NCBI GenBank assembly: GCA_964614515.1
Contig: CAZTPJ010000027.1
Span: forward strand, 1-42,164
Source of the DNA: CAZTPJ01 sp964614515
GTDB taxonomy: Bacteria; Planctomycetota; Phycisphaerae; Phycisphaerales; UBA1924
Length of the DNA stretch: 42,164 bases
Direction: 5' to 3'
This document shows, piece after piece, positions 34,228-41,930 of the stretch (the first letter of the stretch is position 1; each line of letters opens with the position of its first letter). The translations under genes were made by a program, and so were the position numbers. The notes under the pieces were generated by a model. That model was not told the origin of the DNA. It searched no databases and saw only the letters and a list, made by a program, of their open reading frames with translations.

Positions 34228-35367
34228 TTAGAAATACGCCCACGGCGGCGCATCTTTGCGACTGACCACGCACGATACGCCGGGCAGCAGGCCCGACAGT
34301 TTTGTCGCGAGCACAGGCAAGTAACCCCGTTCCGTCTGCGTGTGTCCCGCGAGGATCACGGCCAGACCCGAATCCATCGCCGCCAGCACTTCGTGATGCT
34401 TCATCTCGCCCGTGACGAACACCTCGCACGCTTCTCGACGCGCGGCCGTGGCCAGCGAGCCGCCGGAACCCGGACAGACGCCGACATGCGTGACCGTGCG
34501 CCCCGCGCTGTCCGATGGCGCGAGCTTCACCGACGATACGCCGAGTCGCGTCTTCAATCGCTGTGCAATCTCGCCCAGCGTCGCACCCTGATCCAGCACC
34601 AGACGACGCCCCGCGCCAGCCCGGCGAATCGGCATCGGCGTGAGTTCATACACATCCACGGCCGGTTCTTCATACGGATGAAACTGCCGCAGCGTTTCGA
34701 TCGCGATGGCCAGTGCTTCGCGCGGGCAGACCATCTCAAGCCGCAGTTCGTGGACGCGCTCCAGTCGTCCCGCCTCGCCGACGCGCGGCGAGGAACCTCC
34801 CCCGCCGAAGAACGTGCCCTCGCCGGGCGTAGAGAAGGAACACTGCGTGTACGCCCCGATTCGTCCCGCCCCGGCCGTGGCCAGCGCATCACGCACGCAC
34901 TGCGCCGATTCCTCCGGCACGAACGTGACGATCTTGACCATCGTCGCGCGATCCGCGTGCGGCTGCAGGGCTTTGCAGTCTCCCGCGATCGCGCCAGTCT
35001 GCTGCGAGCCGGAGAGGATTTCACACAGCCAGTCGGTGACGCCTCCGAGCGCCGCGTCGAGCGCCGTGTGCGGCGAATAGATCGCGATGCCCGCCGCGAT
35101 CGCGCGATGCACGATGCGCTGCCGCGCATCGCTCGTCACGATCCGCTTGATCGGCTCCCAGATCGGCGGGTGATACGCGATGATCGCCGACGCCCTGATC
35201 CCCACGGCCTCGTCAAGCACGCCCTCGGTCAGGTCGATCGTCAGCATCACCGGCCCGTGCAGCGGCGATTCCGTGTTGCCCACCAGAAGCCCCACATTGT
35301 CCCATGACTCGGCCAGATCCAGCTGCGCAATCGCCGACATCGCCGACATCAGCGTCTGTATGTTCAT
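34228..35367 (-). CDS. NIF3/YbgI-family dinuclear metal-centre protein
   Basis: 379 residues, cytoplasmic; the family is often annotated as GTP cyclohydrolase I type 2, and its role is unsettled. The N-terminal part has LAESWDNVGLLVGNTESPLH, IIAYHPPIWEPIKRIV and YSPHTALDAALGGV, supplying metal-binding His/Asp/Glu. The middle insertion (about 140-245) is a PII-like domain: MVKIVTFVPEESAQCVRDAL and RLEMVCPREALAIAI, with HPYEEPAVDVYEL. The end has VFVTGEMKHHEVLAA and ILAGHTQTERGYLP, completing the metal site. AGGAGG precedes the ATG. It lies 23 bp after a lipoprotein gene on the same strand, probably one operon. Confidence 0.92.
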   Translation of the reverse strand: MNIQTLMSAMSAIAQLDLAESWDNVGLLVGNTESPLHGPVMLTIDLTEGVLDEAVGIRASAIIAYHPPIWEPIKRIVTSDARQRIVHRAIAAGIAIYSPHTALDAALGGVTDWLCEILSGSQQTGAIAGDCKALQPHADRATMVKIVTFVPEESAQCVRDALATAGAGRIGAYTQCSFSTPGEGTFFGGGGSSPRVGEAGRLERVHELRLEMVCPREALAIAIETLRQFHPYEEPAVDVYELTPMPIRRAGAGRRLVLDQGATLGEIAQRLKTRLGVSSVKLAPSDSAGRTVTHVGVCPGSGGSLATAARREACEVFVTGEMKHHEVLAAMDSGLAVILAGHTQTERGYLPVLATKLSGLLPGVSCVVSRKDAPPWAYF

Positions 35368-35390
35368 GGGTCGTCCTCCTGCACGATCCG

Positions 35391-35930
35391 CTACGGGCGG
35401 ATCTCCAACTCATCCTCAAGCACCACCAACGGCTCCTGATCCTCGCGAATCGTGAAGAGCGCGCGGATGATGAAGCGCGAGGCCGGATCGGGGCGATCCG
35501 CCGTCATCGCCTGTCCCATCCAATCCGGCACGTCGCGAAGTTGCAGCCGAAACGTGCGCGTCGCGCGGTCCCAGTGCCGCAGATACCCATCGATCGTTGA
35601 CAGATCCACATCCCACACCAGGTGCTGCACATTGGGCGTGGTCGCCCCCGGGCCTGATGGGCCGTACAACTGAACCTCGAGATCCCCCAACGCCTTGACG
35701 CTCTCGCCCCACGCATCGCGCAGTTCGACGTGGACAATCAGAATCGGATACCCGTCGGCGTGCCGGGCAAAGCGCGTGAGCGGGTGGACCCGTGCCGCCA
35801 CGGGACCAAAGGGCGCAATCGCCTGCGCACCGCCTTCATATCGCTCGTCCGGCGGCGTGCGACATGATGACAGCGCCATCACCATGACGCCCAGCGCGAC
35901 GACCGCGCGCATGATCCGACGATCCTTCAT
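35391..35930 (-). CDS. Putative lipoprotein
   Basis: 179 residues. The hydrophobic leader MRAVVALGVMVMALSSC ends in a clear lipobox (ALSSC), so the protein is lipid-anchored. The body is a beta-rich domain (YPILIVHVELRDAWGESVKA, HLVWDVDLSTIDGY, TRTFRLQLRDVPDW, RFIIRALFTI) of a type common in planctomycete lipoproteins but without a name I can give. Either ATG 35930 or ATG 35912 could start it. The second has AAGGA nine bases upstream, the first has a -10-like TACACT nine bases upstream. It leads a probable operon with the NIF3-family gene. Confidence 0.78.
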   Translation of the reverse strand: MKDRRIMRAVVALGVMVMALSSCRTPPDERYEGGAQAIAPFGPVAARVHPLTRFARHADGYPILIVHVELRDAWGESVKALGDLEVQLYGPSGPGATTPNVQHLVWDVDLSTIDGYLRHWDRATRTFRLQLRDVPDWMGQAMTADRPDPASRFIIRALFTIREDQEPLVVLEDELEIRP

Positions 35931-36038
35931 GCGGCCAGCAGTGTAGCCATCGCACCGTTGCAACTCCGCACGGCCACACCGACACAAAGAAAACGCGGAC
36001 CCCGTGAGGAGCCCGCGCTTCGTAGGTTGTTGGATTGA

Positions 36039-36419
36039 TTACCAGGAACCGCGACTGCCGCCACGGCCACCGCCGCCGCCGCCGCCGCCGAATCCACCAC
36101 CGCCGCCGCGTCGGCCGCCACCGCCGCCGCCGAATCCGCCGCGACCGCCGCCACCGCTGAACGACCCGCGATCTTCACGCGGGCGCGCCTCGTTGACGAC
36201 CAGCTCGCGACCGTCGAGCGACTTGCCATTGGTCGCTGCGATGGCCGCACGCCCTTCTTCATCGTTCGACATCTCGACGAAACCGAACCCGCGCGAGCGT
36301 CCCGTCTCCCGGTCCATGACCACCATCGCTGACGTCACTTCGCCAAATGGCTCGAAGTGCGACCGCAACTGGCTTTCAGTGATGCTGAAGGGGAGATTAC
36401 CGACATACAACTTGATCAT
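36039..36419 (-). CDS. Glycine-rich RRM RNA-binding protein
   Basis: 126 residues. One RRM domain (1-80) has RNP-2 (KLYVGNLPFS) and RNP-1 (RSRGFGFVEM) with the expected aromatic residues. A tail of about 40 residues follows, almost purely Gly/Arg and ending SRGSW. It resembles the cold- and stress-associated glycine-rich RNA-binding proteins of bacteria and plants, which bind single-stranded RNA. The start at 36419 (MIKLYVGN) matches the family; an in-frame ATG at 36449 would add ten residues. No clear Shine-Dalgarno sequence is seen. The Gly codons form a long GGC/GGT repeat in the DNA, which could be unstable in length. Confidence 0.92.
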   Translation of the reverse strand: MIKLYVGNLPFSITESQLRSHFEPFGEVTSAMVVMDRETGRSRGFGFVEMSNDEEGRAAIAATNGKSLDGRELVVNEARPREDRGSFSGGGGRGGFGGGGGGRRGGGGGFGGGGGGGGRGGSRGSW

Positions 36420-36776
36420 AACCCGAATCCCGCCCGAGGAGAGAACCATGTCAACCGTGCTTGACCCCGGGCAAGTTCGAGCGTCGGCCAAGGCCCAACC
36501 CGCGGACACTCCGACGGCGATCGGCCATTGGGGGAAGTTTAGCAAATCGTCGTCCCGTTGTCGAGCGACACCCTTTACCCACAGAGAATTCACAGATCGC
36601 CACGCCCTGCGGACCGGACTGTAAGGCGCGATAACGGGATTGCCGGGTCATTGACTGGTGAAAACGCCTGTTATAATCGTTCTTCCTCCGGTTGCGAACT
36701 GCACATTTGGTAGAATCCAGAATGCGTCTCCATTCGTCGTGAGACTTCGTGTACCTGAGGTTCCGGGGAGGTAATC
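36420..36776. other. Divergent region between the RRM gene and dockerin gene 6
   Basis: 357 bp. It holds the promoter at 36651-36677 and then a leader of about 95 nt for dockerin gene 6. The part nearer the RRM gene shows no hairpin or ORF I can support. Confidence 0.5.
36651..36677 (+). promoter_or_regulatory. Sigma-70-like promoter of dockerin gene 6
   Basis: TTGACT (36651-36656) and TATAAT (36672-36677) are separated by 15 bp, slightly short. This is the only place in the window where I see both consensus hexamers. It implies a 5' leader of about 95 nt. Confidence 0.65.
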
Positions 36777-37484
36777 ATGCTTTCCACGAAGAGACTGTGC
36801 GGGGCCGTGCTGGCCACGGCCGCGTCGCACGCGATGGGTCAAACCGCGTGGTTCATCATCGACCACCCGACCATTGTCACGCCGACGAATCCAGAGATTG
36901 AGATTGAGTTGAATGTGGGCTTCGACTACGAACCCGGCATTGCGGAGGCGTATGCGGCCGCACAACTCGTCATCACCTCCAGCGTTCCGCGACTGACGGG
37001 GGGCTGGGCACCGCCGGGGTTCGGGCTCAGCGAGCCAGCAGTCCAGCCCACACGTATTGTGGACGTTGCAGCGCAGATTCATTTTCCCAAGCGCGGCATC
37101 TTTGCGAACGCGGACAACCCGATCCATGTGTACACGTTCGCGTGGCGTGCCGAGGACTTCACGCCCCACTGGGTCACGATCGACATCCGCGCCATTCGCA
37201 TGGACCTGTACAACGATTATCACGGCCAGCCGACGAGCCTTCGCGTGCCGAATCCGCCGAGCGAGACTCTTCGCTTTCGCGTGCGCGAAGCGCCGTGTTA
37301 CGCGGATTGCGATACGACGACGGGCCTGGAAGTGCTCGACTTGTGGGACTTTCTGTGCTTTGGCAACCGCTTCGCCGCGGGCGATGGATACGCGTGCGAC
37401 TGCGACACCACGACGGGAATGGGCGTGTGCGACGTGTTCGATGCCCTGTGCTTCCTCAACGCCTTCGCGGCGGGGTGTGAATAG
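36777..37484 (+). CDS. Secreted protein with C-terminal GC-type dockerin (6)
   Basis: 235 residues. The signal peptide (LCGAVLATAASHAMGQ) is followed by a beta-sandwich-like body of about 150 residues (PEIEIELNVGFDYEPG, AAQLVITSSVP, IHVYTFAWRAEDF, VTIDIRAIRMDLYNDY). It ends with CYADCDTTTGLEVLDLWDF and CDCDTTTGMGVCDVFDA, terminating AAGCE. Trp replaces Phe in the first repeat helix. GGGAGG precedes the ATG by about six bases. Small palindromes (37530-37603) follow and separate it from the convergent next gene. Confidence 0.8.
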   Translation: MLSTKRLCGAVLATAASHAMGQTAWFIIDHPTIVTPTNPEIEIELNVGFDYEPGIAEAYAAAQLVITSSVPRLTGGWAPPGFGLSEPAVQPTRIVDVAAQIHFPKRGIFANADNPIHVYTFAWRAEDFTPHWVTIDIRAIRMDLYNDYHGQPTSLRVPNPPSETLRFRVREAPCYADCDTTTGLEVLDLWDFLCFGNRFAAGDGYACDCDTTTGMGVCDVFDALCFLNAFAAGCE

Positions 37485-37529
37485 AGGCTCGCTCCGGAAG
37501 CGCATGCGGGTGTCTTTGCAACTTCAGAG

Positions 37530-37603
37530 CACGACGCGCAGGCGCGTGTCGGTCCTCCCGCTTCATGCCGTAGGCGTGGAGTTTCCTCACGCCGAAGGCG
37601 TGG
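37530..37603. repeat. Cluster of small intergenic hairpins with 3-nt loops
   Basis: Three palindromes occur in a row: GACGCGC-AG-GCGCGTGTC near 37531-37550, CATGCC-GTA-GGCGTG (37564-37578) and CACGCC-GAA-GGCGTG (37588-37602). They lie between two convergent genes and could serve as terminators, but lack T-runs. Confidence 0.55.
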
Positions 37604-37633
37604 TCGTCAGTAGCCGGGCGTCGTCGCGTTGTT

Positions 37634-38470
37634 TCAATGTCCGCCCTTGCCGTGGCTGTCGGACTTGCCGTGGCTTGTGGACTTGCCATGATCGCTGGTC
37701 TTGCTCTTGCTCGCGGACTTGCCGTGATCGCTCGATTTGCTCTTGCCGTGGTCGGACTTTGCGTGTGAGTCCGTTGCGGGCGAGCGTTCGCGCAGATCAA
37801 CCTCACTGATCGTGGGGATCGGCGCGTCGGGTGAGCGGAAGAAGAGCATGTGTCCCCAGACCAGACCCGCGAGCGCGATTTGCAGCGCACCGGCGATCAC
37901 GACCGTCTGACGGAACCACGCCGGCTTGCCATCGAACGGCCTGCACAGCGCATCCACGGCCTTGTTCACGCACACCGTCACCACGCCGGGCTTGACTTCC
38001 GCCACCACGTCCGTTGGCGCTATGGGCGTCGGATCGGCAGGTTTGTTGTCCAGCGCTGCGGCCGTAGCGGGCGCAGGCGAGGAAGGCAAGGGGGGGTTGT
38101 CTGTTGGTGTGGCGGCGTGCGTTGGCGCATCGGTGATGACATGGGATGGTGATTGCGTCGTCGCCGACTCCTCGGTTTTGCCGCCCCCTTTGGCCCGCCC
38201 ATCGGTCGACGCCGGCGATGCCCCCGCGTACACGGCTTCGCCTGTCGCATCCGACGCGGATTCGACAGGATTGGTAGAAAGGAACTCTCCATCAACCATG
38301 TCATCGGCGAGGCGCGCGAGTTCATCATCGAGCGATTCGAGCGATTCAGACGCGGCGAAGGATGTGTCATCGAGGGGATTGTGGATGGACCCCACCGGCC
38401 CCGTAGGCTCGGGGTTGGGTATCACGCCCGCCTCGGCGCCATGCTTGCGATGATCGGACGTTGGTTCCAT
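37634..38470 (-). CDS. Single-pass membrane protein with SDHGKS-repeat tail, unknown function
   Basis: 278 residues, family not recognised. An acidic, low-complexity N-terminal half is rich in Pro/Ala/Thr. A Cys-containing segment (VVTVCVNKAVDALCRPFDGK) and one membrane helix (TVVIAGALQIALAGLVWGHM, about 195-215) follow. The last 45 residues repeat SDHGKS/SKS: a basic, His-rich tail. The helix with a mostly cytoplasmic-like N-terminus suggests a tail exposed on the other side of the membrane. The His/Asp/Lys tail could bind metal or anionic polymer (inference). AGGGGA precedes the ATG at 38470. Confidence 0.72.
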   Translation of the reverse strand: MEPTSDHRKHGAEAGVIPNPEPTGPVGSIHNPLDDTSFAASESLESLDDELARLADDMVDGEFLSTNPVESASDATGEAVYAGASPASTDGRAKGGGKTEESATTQSPSHVITDAPTHAATPTDNPPLPSSPAPATAAALDNKPADPTPIAPTDVVAEVKPGVVTVCVNKAVDALCRPFDGKPAWFRQTVVIAGALQIALAGLVWGHMLFFRSPDAPIPTISEVDLRERSPATDSHAKSDHGKSKSSDHGKSASKSKTSDHGKSTSHGKSDSHGKGGH

Positions 38471-38598
38471 GGCACATCCCCTGTGGGCACAATCGGCCGA
38501 AGTCGGGTGCGGCTGAAGGGTCGGCGTGCGGCCAGACGCAGGGGGCAGCGCTATAAAGCGCCACGGCCGCCGGGCCGCAACGACGGAGGTTGGCTCTC

Positions 38599-39294
38599 AT
38601 GCATCGGATCATGGCGCCGGGACTGGCAATGGGTGATGTGATGGTGCGTGTGGAGGGTGATGAGGCGCATCACGCGCTGCGGGTCAAACGCGTGCGCGTT
38701 GGGGAGGGCGTGGAAGTGTTCAATGGCGCGGGGGCCGTGGCGGCGGGACGCATCGCCGAAGCTGGACGCTCCAACCTGACGGTGCAGTTGACCGAGGCGG
38801 TGCGGATGTCGCCGCGTTCCCGGCCGTGGATTGAAGTGTGGGCGTGTCCGCCGAAGGGGTCGCATCTTGATTTGCTTGTGGATGGGTTGGCGCAGGTCGG
38901 GGCTGGCAGCCTGACGCTGCTGCGCACGCCCTGGTCGCAGCCGATGCCGAGCGCGTCGCGGATGTCACGTCTCGAGCGGATCGCGGTGGAGTCGTCGAAG
39001 CAGTGCGGACGGGCGTGGGTCATGCCGGTAAAAGGGGGGGGGACGCTGGAGGCAGCGCTTGTCGGAGAGGAGGGGTTGACGATCGTGATGGCGCATCCAG
39101 AGGATGGCGCGTTTTCGCCCGAGGGGGGGGGCAAGATTCGCCTGCTCATCGGACCAGAGGGCGGGTGGCAGGAGTCGGAACTGGCGCAGGCGCGGGCGGC
39201 GGGGGCGAAACTGTGCGGATTTGGGCCGCACTTGATGCGGATCGAGATCGCGGCCGTGGCGGCGGTGGTGTCGGTGCGGGAGAGGGGGGGGTGA
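38599..39294 (+). CDS. rsmE: 16S rRNA m3U1498 methyltransferase
   Basis: 231 residues, a SPOUT-family enzyme that methylates U1498 of 16S rRNA. The N-terminal PUA-like part reads DEAHHALRVKRVRVGEGVEV. The SPOUT part has CPPKGSHLDLLVDGLAQVG, SRLERIAVESSKQCGRAWV and the SAM-binding LLIGPEGGWQESEL. The final knot motif, usually LRTETA, is MRIEIA here. The ATG at 38599 has GGAGG ten bases upstream. Odd feature: three long G tracts lie in the coding strand, G9 at 39034-39042, G9 at 39123-39131 and G8 at 39284-39291 just before the stop. Each encodes a Gly run or the C-terminal RGG. Confidence 0.93.
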   Translation: MHRIMAPGLAMGDVMVRVEGDEAHHALRVKRVRVGEGVEVFNGAGAVAAGRIAEAGRSNLTVQLTEAVRMSPRSRPWIEVWACPPKGSHLDLLVDGLAQVGAGSLTLLRTPWSQPMPSASRMSRLERIAVESSKQCGRAWVMPVKGGGTLEAALVGEEGLTIVMAHPEDGAFSPEGGGKIRLLIGPEGGWQESELAQARAAGAKLCGFGPHLMRIEIAAVAAVVSVRERGG

Positions 39295-39314
39295 GGATTT
39301 GTGCGTGTGCTGCC

Positions 39315-39438
39315 CACTGCGCTTCGCGGTCGATGCGCTGGCCGCGGCTCTATGAGATGGGTGAGCAAGCGTCCATGATGCCGCGTCTTTGCCACGGCCG
39401 CACCGACTTGCTCCGAAGACTCCGCGAATGGTGGCACA
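39315..39438. repeat. Dispersed intergenic repeat, copy B
   Basis: It carries the same two blocks as copy A (1552-1659): a CGCTTCGCGGTCG core near 39320-39333 and GCACCGACTT, CTCCGAAGACTCCGC and GGCACA (39400-39438). The first palindrome is degenerate here. It fills most of the 162 bp between rsmE and the ACT-like gene. Confidence 0.7.
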
Positions 39439-39456
39439 ATCGAACGTGAATGCGAC

Positions 39457-39936
39457 TCAACCCGCCGTCGGGAGGTCGGCCTCGCCCAGGAGGCGGAAGT
39501 CCTTGCGACGCAGGATCTGGCCGGCGAGTGTTCGATCATCGACGGCCAGCGCGACGCAGGGCGAGCCGTTGGGCCTGAACATCAGCGGATAGACGAAGTG
39601 GATGTTGAGTTCCGCGCGAAGCAGGCACAGACACATGCCCGAGAGCGACTTGCCCGGCGAGAGTTCGACGACGAGCACATCAACTTCGGAGTACGGGAGT
39701 TTCTGCTGACGCAACAGGGCGCGAGCGGCGTCGGAGGAACTGGTGACCATGCGCACAACCGCGTGATCGCTGGCCTCGTGAACGCTCAGGGCGCAGATCT
39801 GACACGTTGAGCCGTCAAAGGCTTCGAGCACGTCGTAGAGCTTGCCCACGCGGTTGTCGAGAAAGACGCTGAACTGCGTCGCGAGGGGCGGCGCATAGCC
39901 ATATGCCGTCTCAAGGGGAATCGGGGCCTGACTCAT
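39457..39936 (-). CDS. ACT-domain-like small regulatory protein
   Basis: 159 residues. The first half reads ATQFSVFLDNRVGKLYDVLE, then ICALSVHEASDHAVVRMVTS: the strand-helix-strand order of an ACT domain, with the usual Gly at the ligand turn. A second ACT-like half follows (SEVDVLVVELSP, MCLCLLRAELNIHFVYPLMF, CVALAVDDRTLAGQILRRKD). Tandem ACT proteins of this type bind amino acids and act as sensors. The ligand is unknown. GAAGGA precedes the ATG at 39936 by about seven bases. It has no partner enzyme next to it. Confidence 0.8.
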   Translation of the reverse strand: MSQAPIPLETAYGYAPPLATQFSVFLDNRVGKLYDVLEAFDGSTCQICALSVHEASDHAVVRMVTSSSDAARALLRQQKLPYSEVDVLVVELSPGKSLSGMCLCLLRAELNIHFVYPLMFRPNGSPCVALAVDDRTLAGQILRRKDFRLLGEADLPTAG

Positions 39937-40508
39937 GGCGATCCTTCCGCCCATGCGCCGGGCGGCTCGACACCGGTGACCCAACACCTCCCGGTTTCGA
40001 AACCCGGCCTGTCAACCAAGTCCCGGACGGCCGCGACTGGCCGTCACCGCTCCGCCACGGCATCCGTTTCCGTGACCACCACCGGAGCAGTTCTCTCACC
40101 CATGGAGCAGCATACCAGAAAGGGAGTGCTGAAATCAAGAGTAGGCGGCACATTCCGTCGAACGAGCGACCGAGGGGCCATTGCGATGGTCGTGCCATCC
40201 CGTCCGGATGTAAGGCTCTCGGAACATTGGCATGGGGCATTCACCCCATATTCAGTCCTTCTTAGTATTTCCACTGGTTCAGTTGTAGCCGGCAGGGGTG
40301 GACGCTGATAGGCTAAACGGGCACGATTTCTACGGAATTGTCGAACCTGCGGTCTTTGTTCGGTGTATATTAGGAGGTTGACGAGCCGATCCACGGTCAG
40401 CGCGATGGCGGACGGAACATGTTGAATGGGAGCGCGAGTTTTCTCACAAGGACTGTGTACGCGAGGGACAGCACGTCGATGAAGGCGAAGCGAGTACAGT
40501 CGGCGACG
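39937..40508. other. 572-bp intergenic region upstream of the toxin-antitoxin pair
   Basis: It contains the divergent upstream regions of the ACT-like gene and the Panacea gene. A -10-like TATATT (40366-40371) is followed by AGGAGG, but no start codon sits at a usable distance after it. A second -10-like TACAGT lies at 40495-40500, eight bases before the Panacea ATG. No RNA gene, repeat or further ORF is supported. The DNA around 40085-40320 is noticeably less GC-rich than the rest of the window. Confidence 0.45.
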
Positions 40509-40997
40509 ATGCCTACCGCGGACCAGTTCGCGGACTACTTTATTGCTCGCACGCGGACCGAAAACCGTCAAATGAGTGCGTACAAACTCCAGAAGCTGCT
40601 GTACTACACACAGGCCTGGTCGCTGTCGGAGCGTGATCGTCCCGCGTTCAGGGAAGAAGTTCGCGCGTGGAAGGATGGGCCGGTCGTGCCCGCCATCTAC
40701 AAACGGTTCAGGGAGAGTTACTTCGTTGAGTCAACCGTCCCCGGGCCGCACGGCCTGGACGCGGCAGACCAGCGGCACGCCGAGGCGATCTGGCTGATGT
40801 ATCGCGAGTTGGACGGCGATCAACTGGCCGCCATGACGCATCGAGAACAACCATGGATCGACGCGCGGAAAGGCTACGCGGATCATGCCCGTAGCGATGT
40901 TCCCATCAAAGAGTCGCTCATGCGTGAAGAGTGTCAACGACAGATGGCGGACACAGATCAAGCGCTGCTGAATCTGGCCCAGAGATTGGCCGGATGA
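40509..40997 (+). CDS. Panacea (DUF4065) domain protein, putative antitoxin
   Basis: 162 residues. TADQFADYFIARTRTENRQ, MSAYKLQKLLYYTQAWSLSE and VRAWKDGPVVPAIYKRFRE are the hallmark blocks of the Panacea (SocA/GepA-like, DUF4065) domain, and ATWL-type helices follow. Panacea proteins are known as antitoxins that neutralise very different toxins by direct binding. In-frame ATGs at 40419 and 40479 would extend the N-terminus. I prefer 40509, where the domain begins and a -10-like TACAGT lies eight bases upstream. The stop overlaps the next gene's start by four bases (ATGA), typical of a toxin-antitoxin operon with the antitoxin first. Confidence 0.87.
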   Translation: MPTADQFADYFIARTRTENRQMSAYKLQKLLYYTQAWSLSERDRPAFREEVRAWKDGPVVPAIYKRFRESYFVESTVPGPHGLDAADQRHAEAIWLMYRELDGDQLAAMTHREQPWIDARKGYADHARSDVPIKESLMREECQRQMADTDQALLNLAQRLAG

Positions 40998-41428
40998 TCA
41001 GGCGGGGCGGAGTTTACTTCGTCGCCGGCGTGCCGGCGCTGGATGAATTCGGCGCGGAGAAAGACCGCTACGCCATCGTGATTGACCTGAGGCTTGAAGG
41101 TTCGCCGCGAGTGATTCCGCTCGCGGTCATGTGCGTCATCTCGTCGGCAAGCACGTTGCGCGAGTCCCGCATCGAACTGCCAGCACACGCAGGGACGGGG
41201 TTCCGCACGCGGTGCTGGGCCGTGCCAGAGTGGATCGTATTGATTCCGCCGTGTTGGCTGACGCAACAGAGAGGTTCGCTCTCGCGACTCGAACTCAAAC
41301 CCGTCGCGGATCGCGTCAAACGGCTGATCGGCGAGCGATACTACGAACAGCACCCCCCGCTCAAACTGGACTGTCCTCCCCCGTCCGGCCGCACCTGCGA
41401 ACATTGCGATCAATCGCGACGAGGGTAG
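40994..41428 (+). CDS. PemK/MazF-like protein, putative toxin
   Basis: 144 residues. IRRGGVYFVAGVPALDEFG, followed by KDRYAIVIDL, resembles the start of PemK/MazF-type SH3-barrel endoribonucleases (RGDIYWV...RPVVVI). The Arg-Pro dipeptide of the core is replaced by Arg-Tyr. A strand set follows (RVIPLAVMCVISSAST, FRTRCWAVPEWIVLIPPCWL), then a helix (LKPVADRVKRLIGERYYE). The C-terminus has a Cys cluster (CPPPSGRTCEHC) that could bind metal. The translational overlap with the Panacea gene is the strongest support for a toxin role. Fold assignment is by pattern only. Confidence 0.65.
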   Translation: MIRRGGVYFVAGVPALDEFGAEKDRYAIVIDLRLEGSPRVIPLAVMCVISSASTLRESRIELPAHAGTGFRTRCWAVPEWIVLIPPCWLTQQRGSLSRLELKPVADRVKRLIGERYYEQHPPLKLDCPPPSGRTCEHCDQSRRG

Positions 41429-41582
41429 ACGCTCATCTTCGCCCCGTCAGTCCGGCGTCGATCACGAGACGGGGCGTGGTCAGGCTGACATCATTGAGGG
41501 CGGGGTGCAAGACGATGAAGAGGCCCGACGGATCGCAGGCTGATTCCTGCCACAAGTATGGCACGGCTGATGGGATTCTCAG

Positions 41583-41930
41583 TCACGCATGGAAACTTGA
41601 CCCGCAGCCGCAGGTGGAGGTCGCGTTGGGGTTTTCGAAGACGAAGCCGCTTTCCATGACGGTTTTCTTGAAGTCGATGGTGGTGCCGCCGAGGTAGAGG
41701 AGGCTCTTGGGGTCGCAGATGATGGTCAGCCCGTGCTGTTCGAAGGCTTCGTCGGTGTCCTTCTGGGATTCGGTGAGGTCGAGGACGTAGGAGAAGCCGG
41801 AGCAGCCGCCGCCCTTGACGCCGACGCGAAGGCGGACCTTGGCCGCGTCGAGTTCCTGTTCGGCGATGATGCGTTTGATCTCGGCGGCGGCGGTTTGCGT
41901 GAGGTTGACGGCGACGGTGGCTGTGGACAT
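41583..41930 (-). CDS. IscA/ErpA-type iron-sulfur cluster assembly protein
   Basis: 115 residues, HesB/IscA family A-type carrier that delivers Fe-S clusters to apoproteins in the cytoplasm. TQTAAAEIKRIIAEQ, RLRVGVKGGGCSGFSYVLDL and the terminal STCGCGSSFHA supply the three conserved Cys (GGCSG, CGC). LLYLGGTTIDF is also typical. GAGGAA precedes the ATG at 41930 by eight bases. It stands alone without isc or suf genes nearby, as ErpA often does; whether it is IscA or ErpA cannot be settled here. Confidence 0.93.
   Translation of the reverse strand: MSTATVAVNLTQTAAAEIKRIIAEQELDAAKVRLRVGVKGGGCSGFSYVLDLTESQKDTDEAFEQHGLTIICDPKSLLYLGGTTIDFKKTVMESGFVFENPNATSTCGCGSSFHA

Noticed and set aside
38670..39539. 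289-residue open frame antisense to rsmE
   Set aside because: Low-complexity, Arg/Pro/Ser-rich translation without motifs. The rsmE reading on the other strand is clear.
39990..40015. tRNA T-arm-like GGTTTCGAAACC
   Set aside because: It is simply a palindrome. The 5-bp stem and 7-nt loop of a T-arm do not form, and no acceptor or anticodon stem fits on either strand.
41433..41575. Short minus-strand frame (CDPSGLFIVLHPALNDVSLT and on) between the toxin and IscA-type gene
   Set aside because: About 40 residues, no start with a ribosome-binding site, and no family recognised. It may be a gene remnant, but the evidence is too thin.
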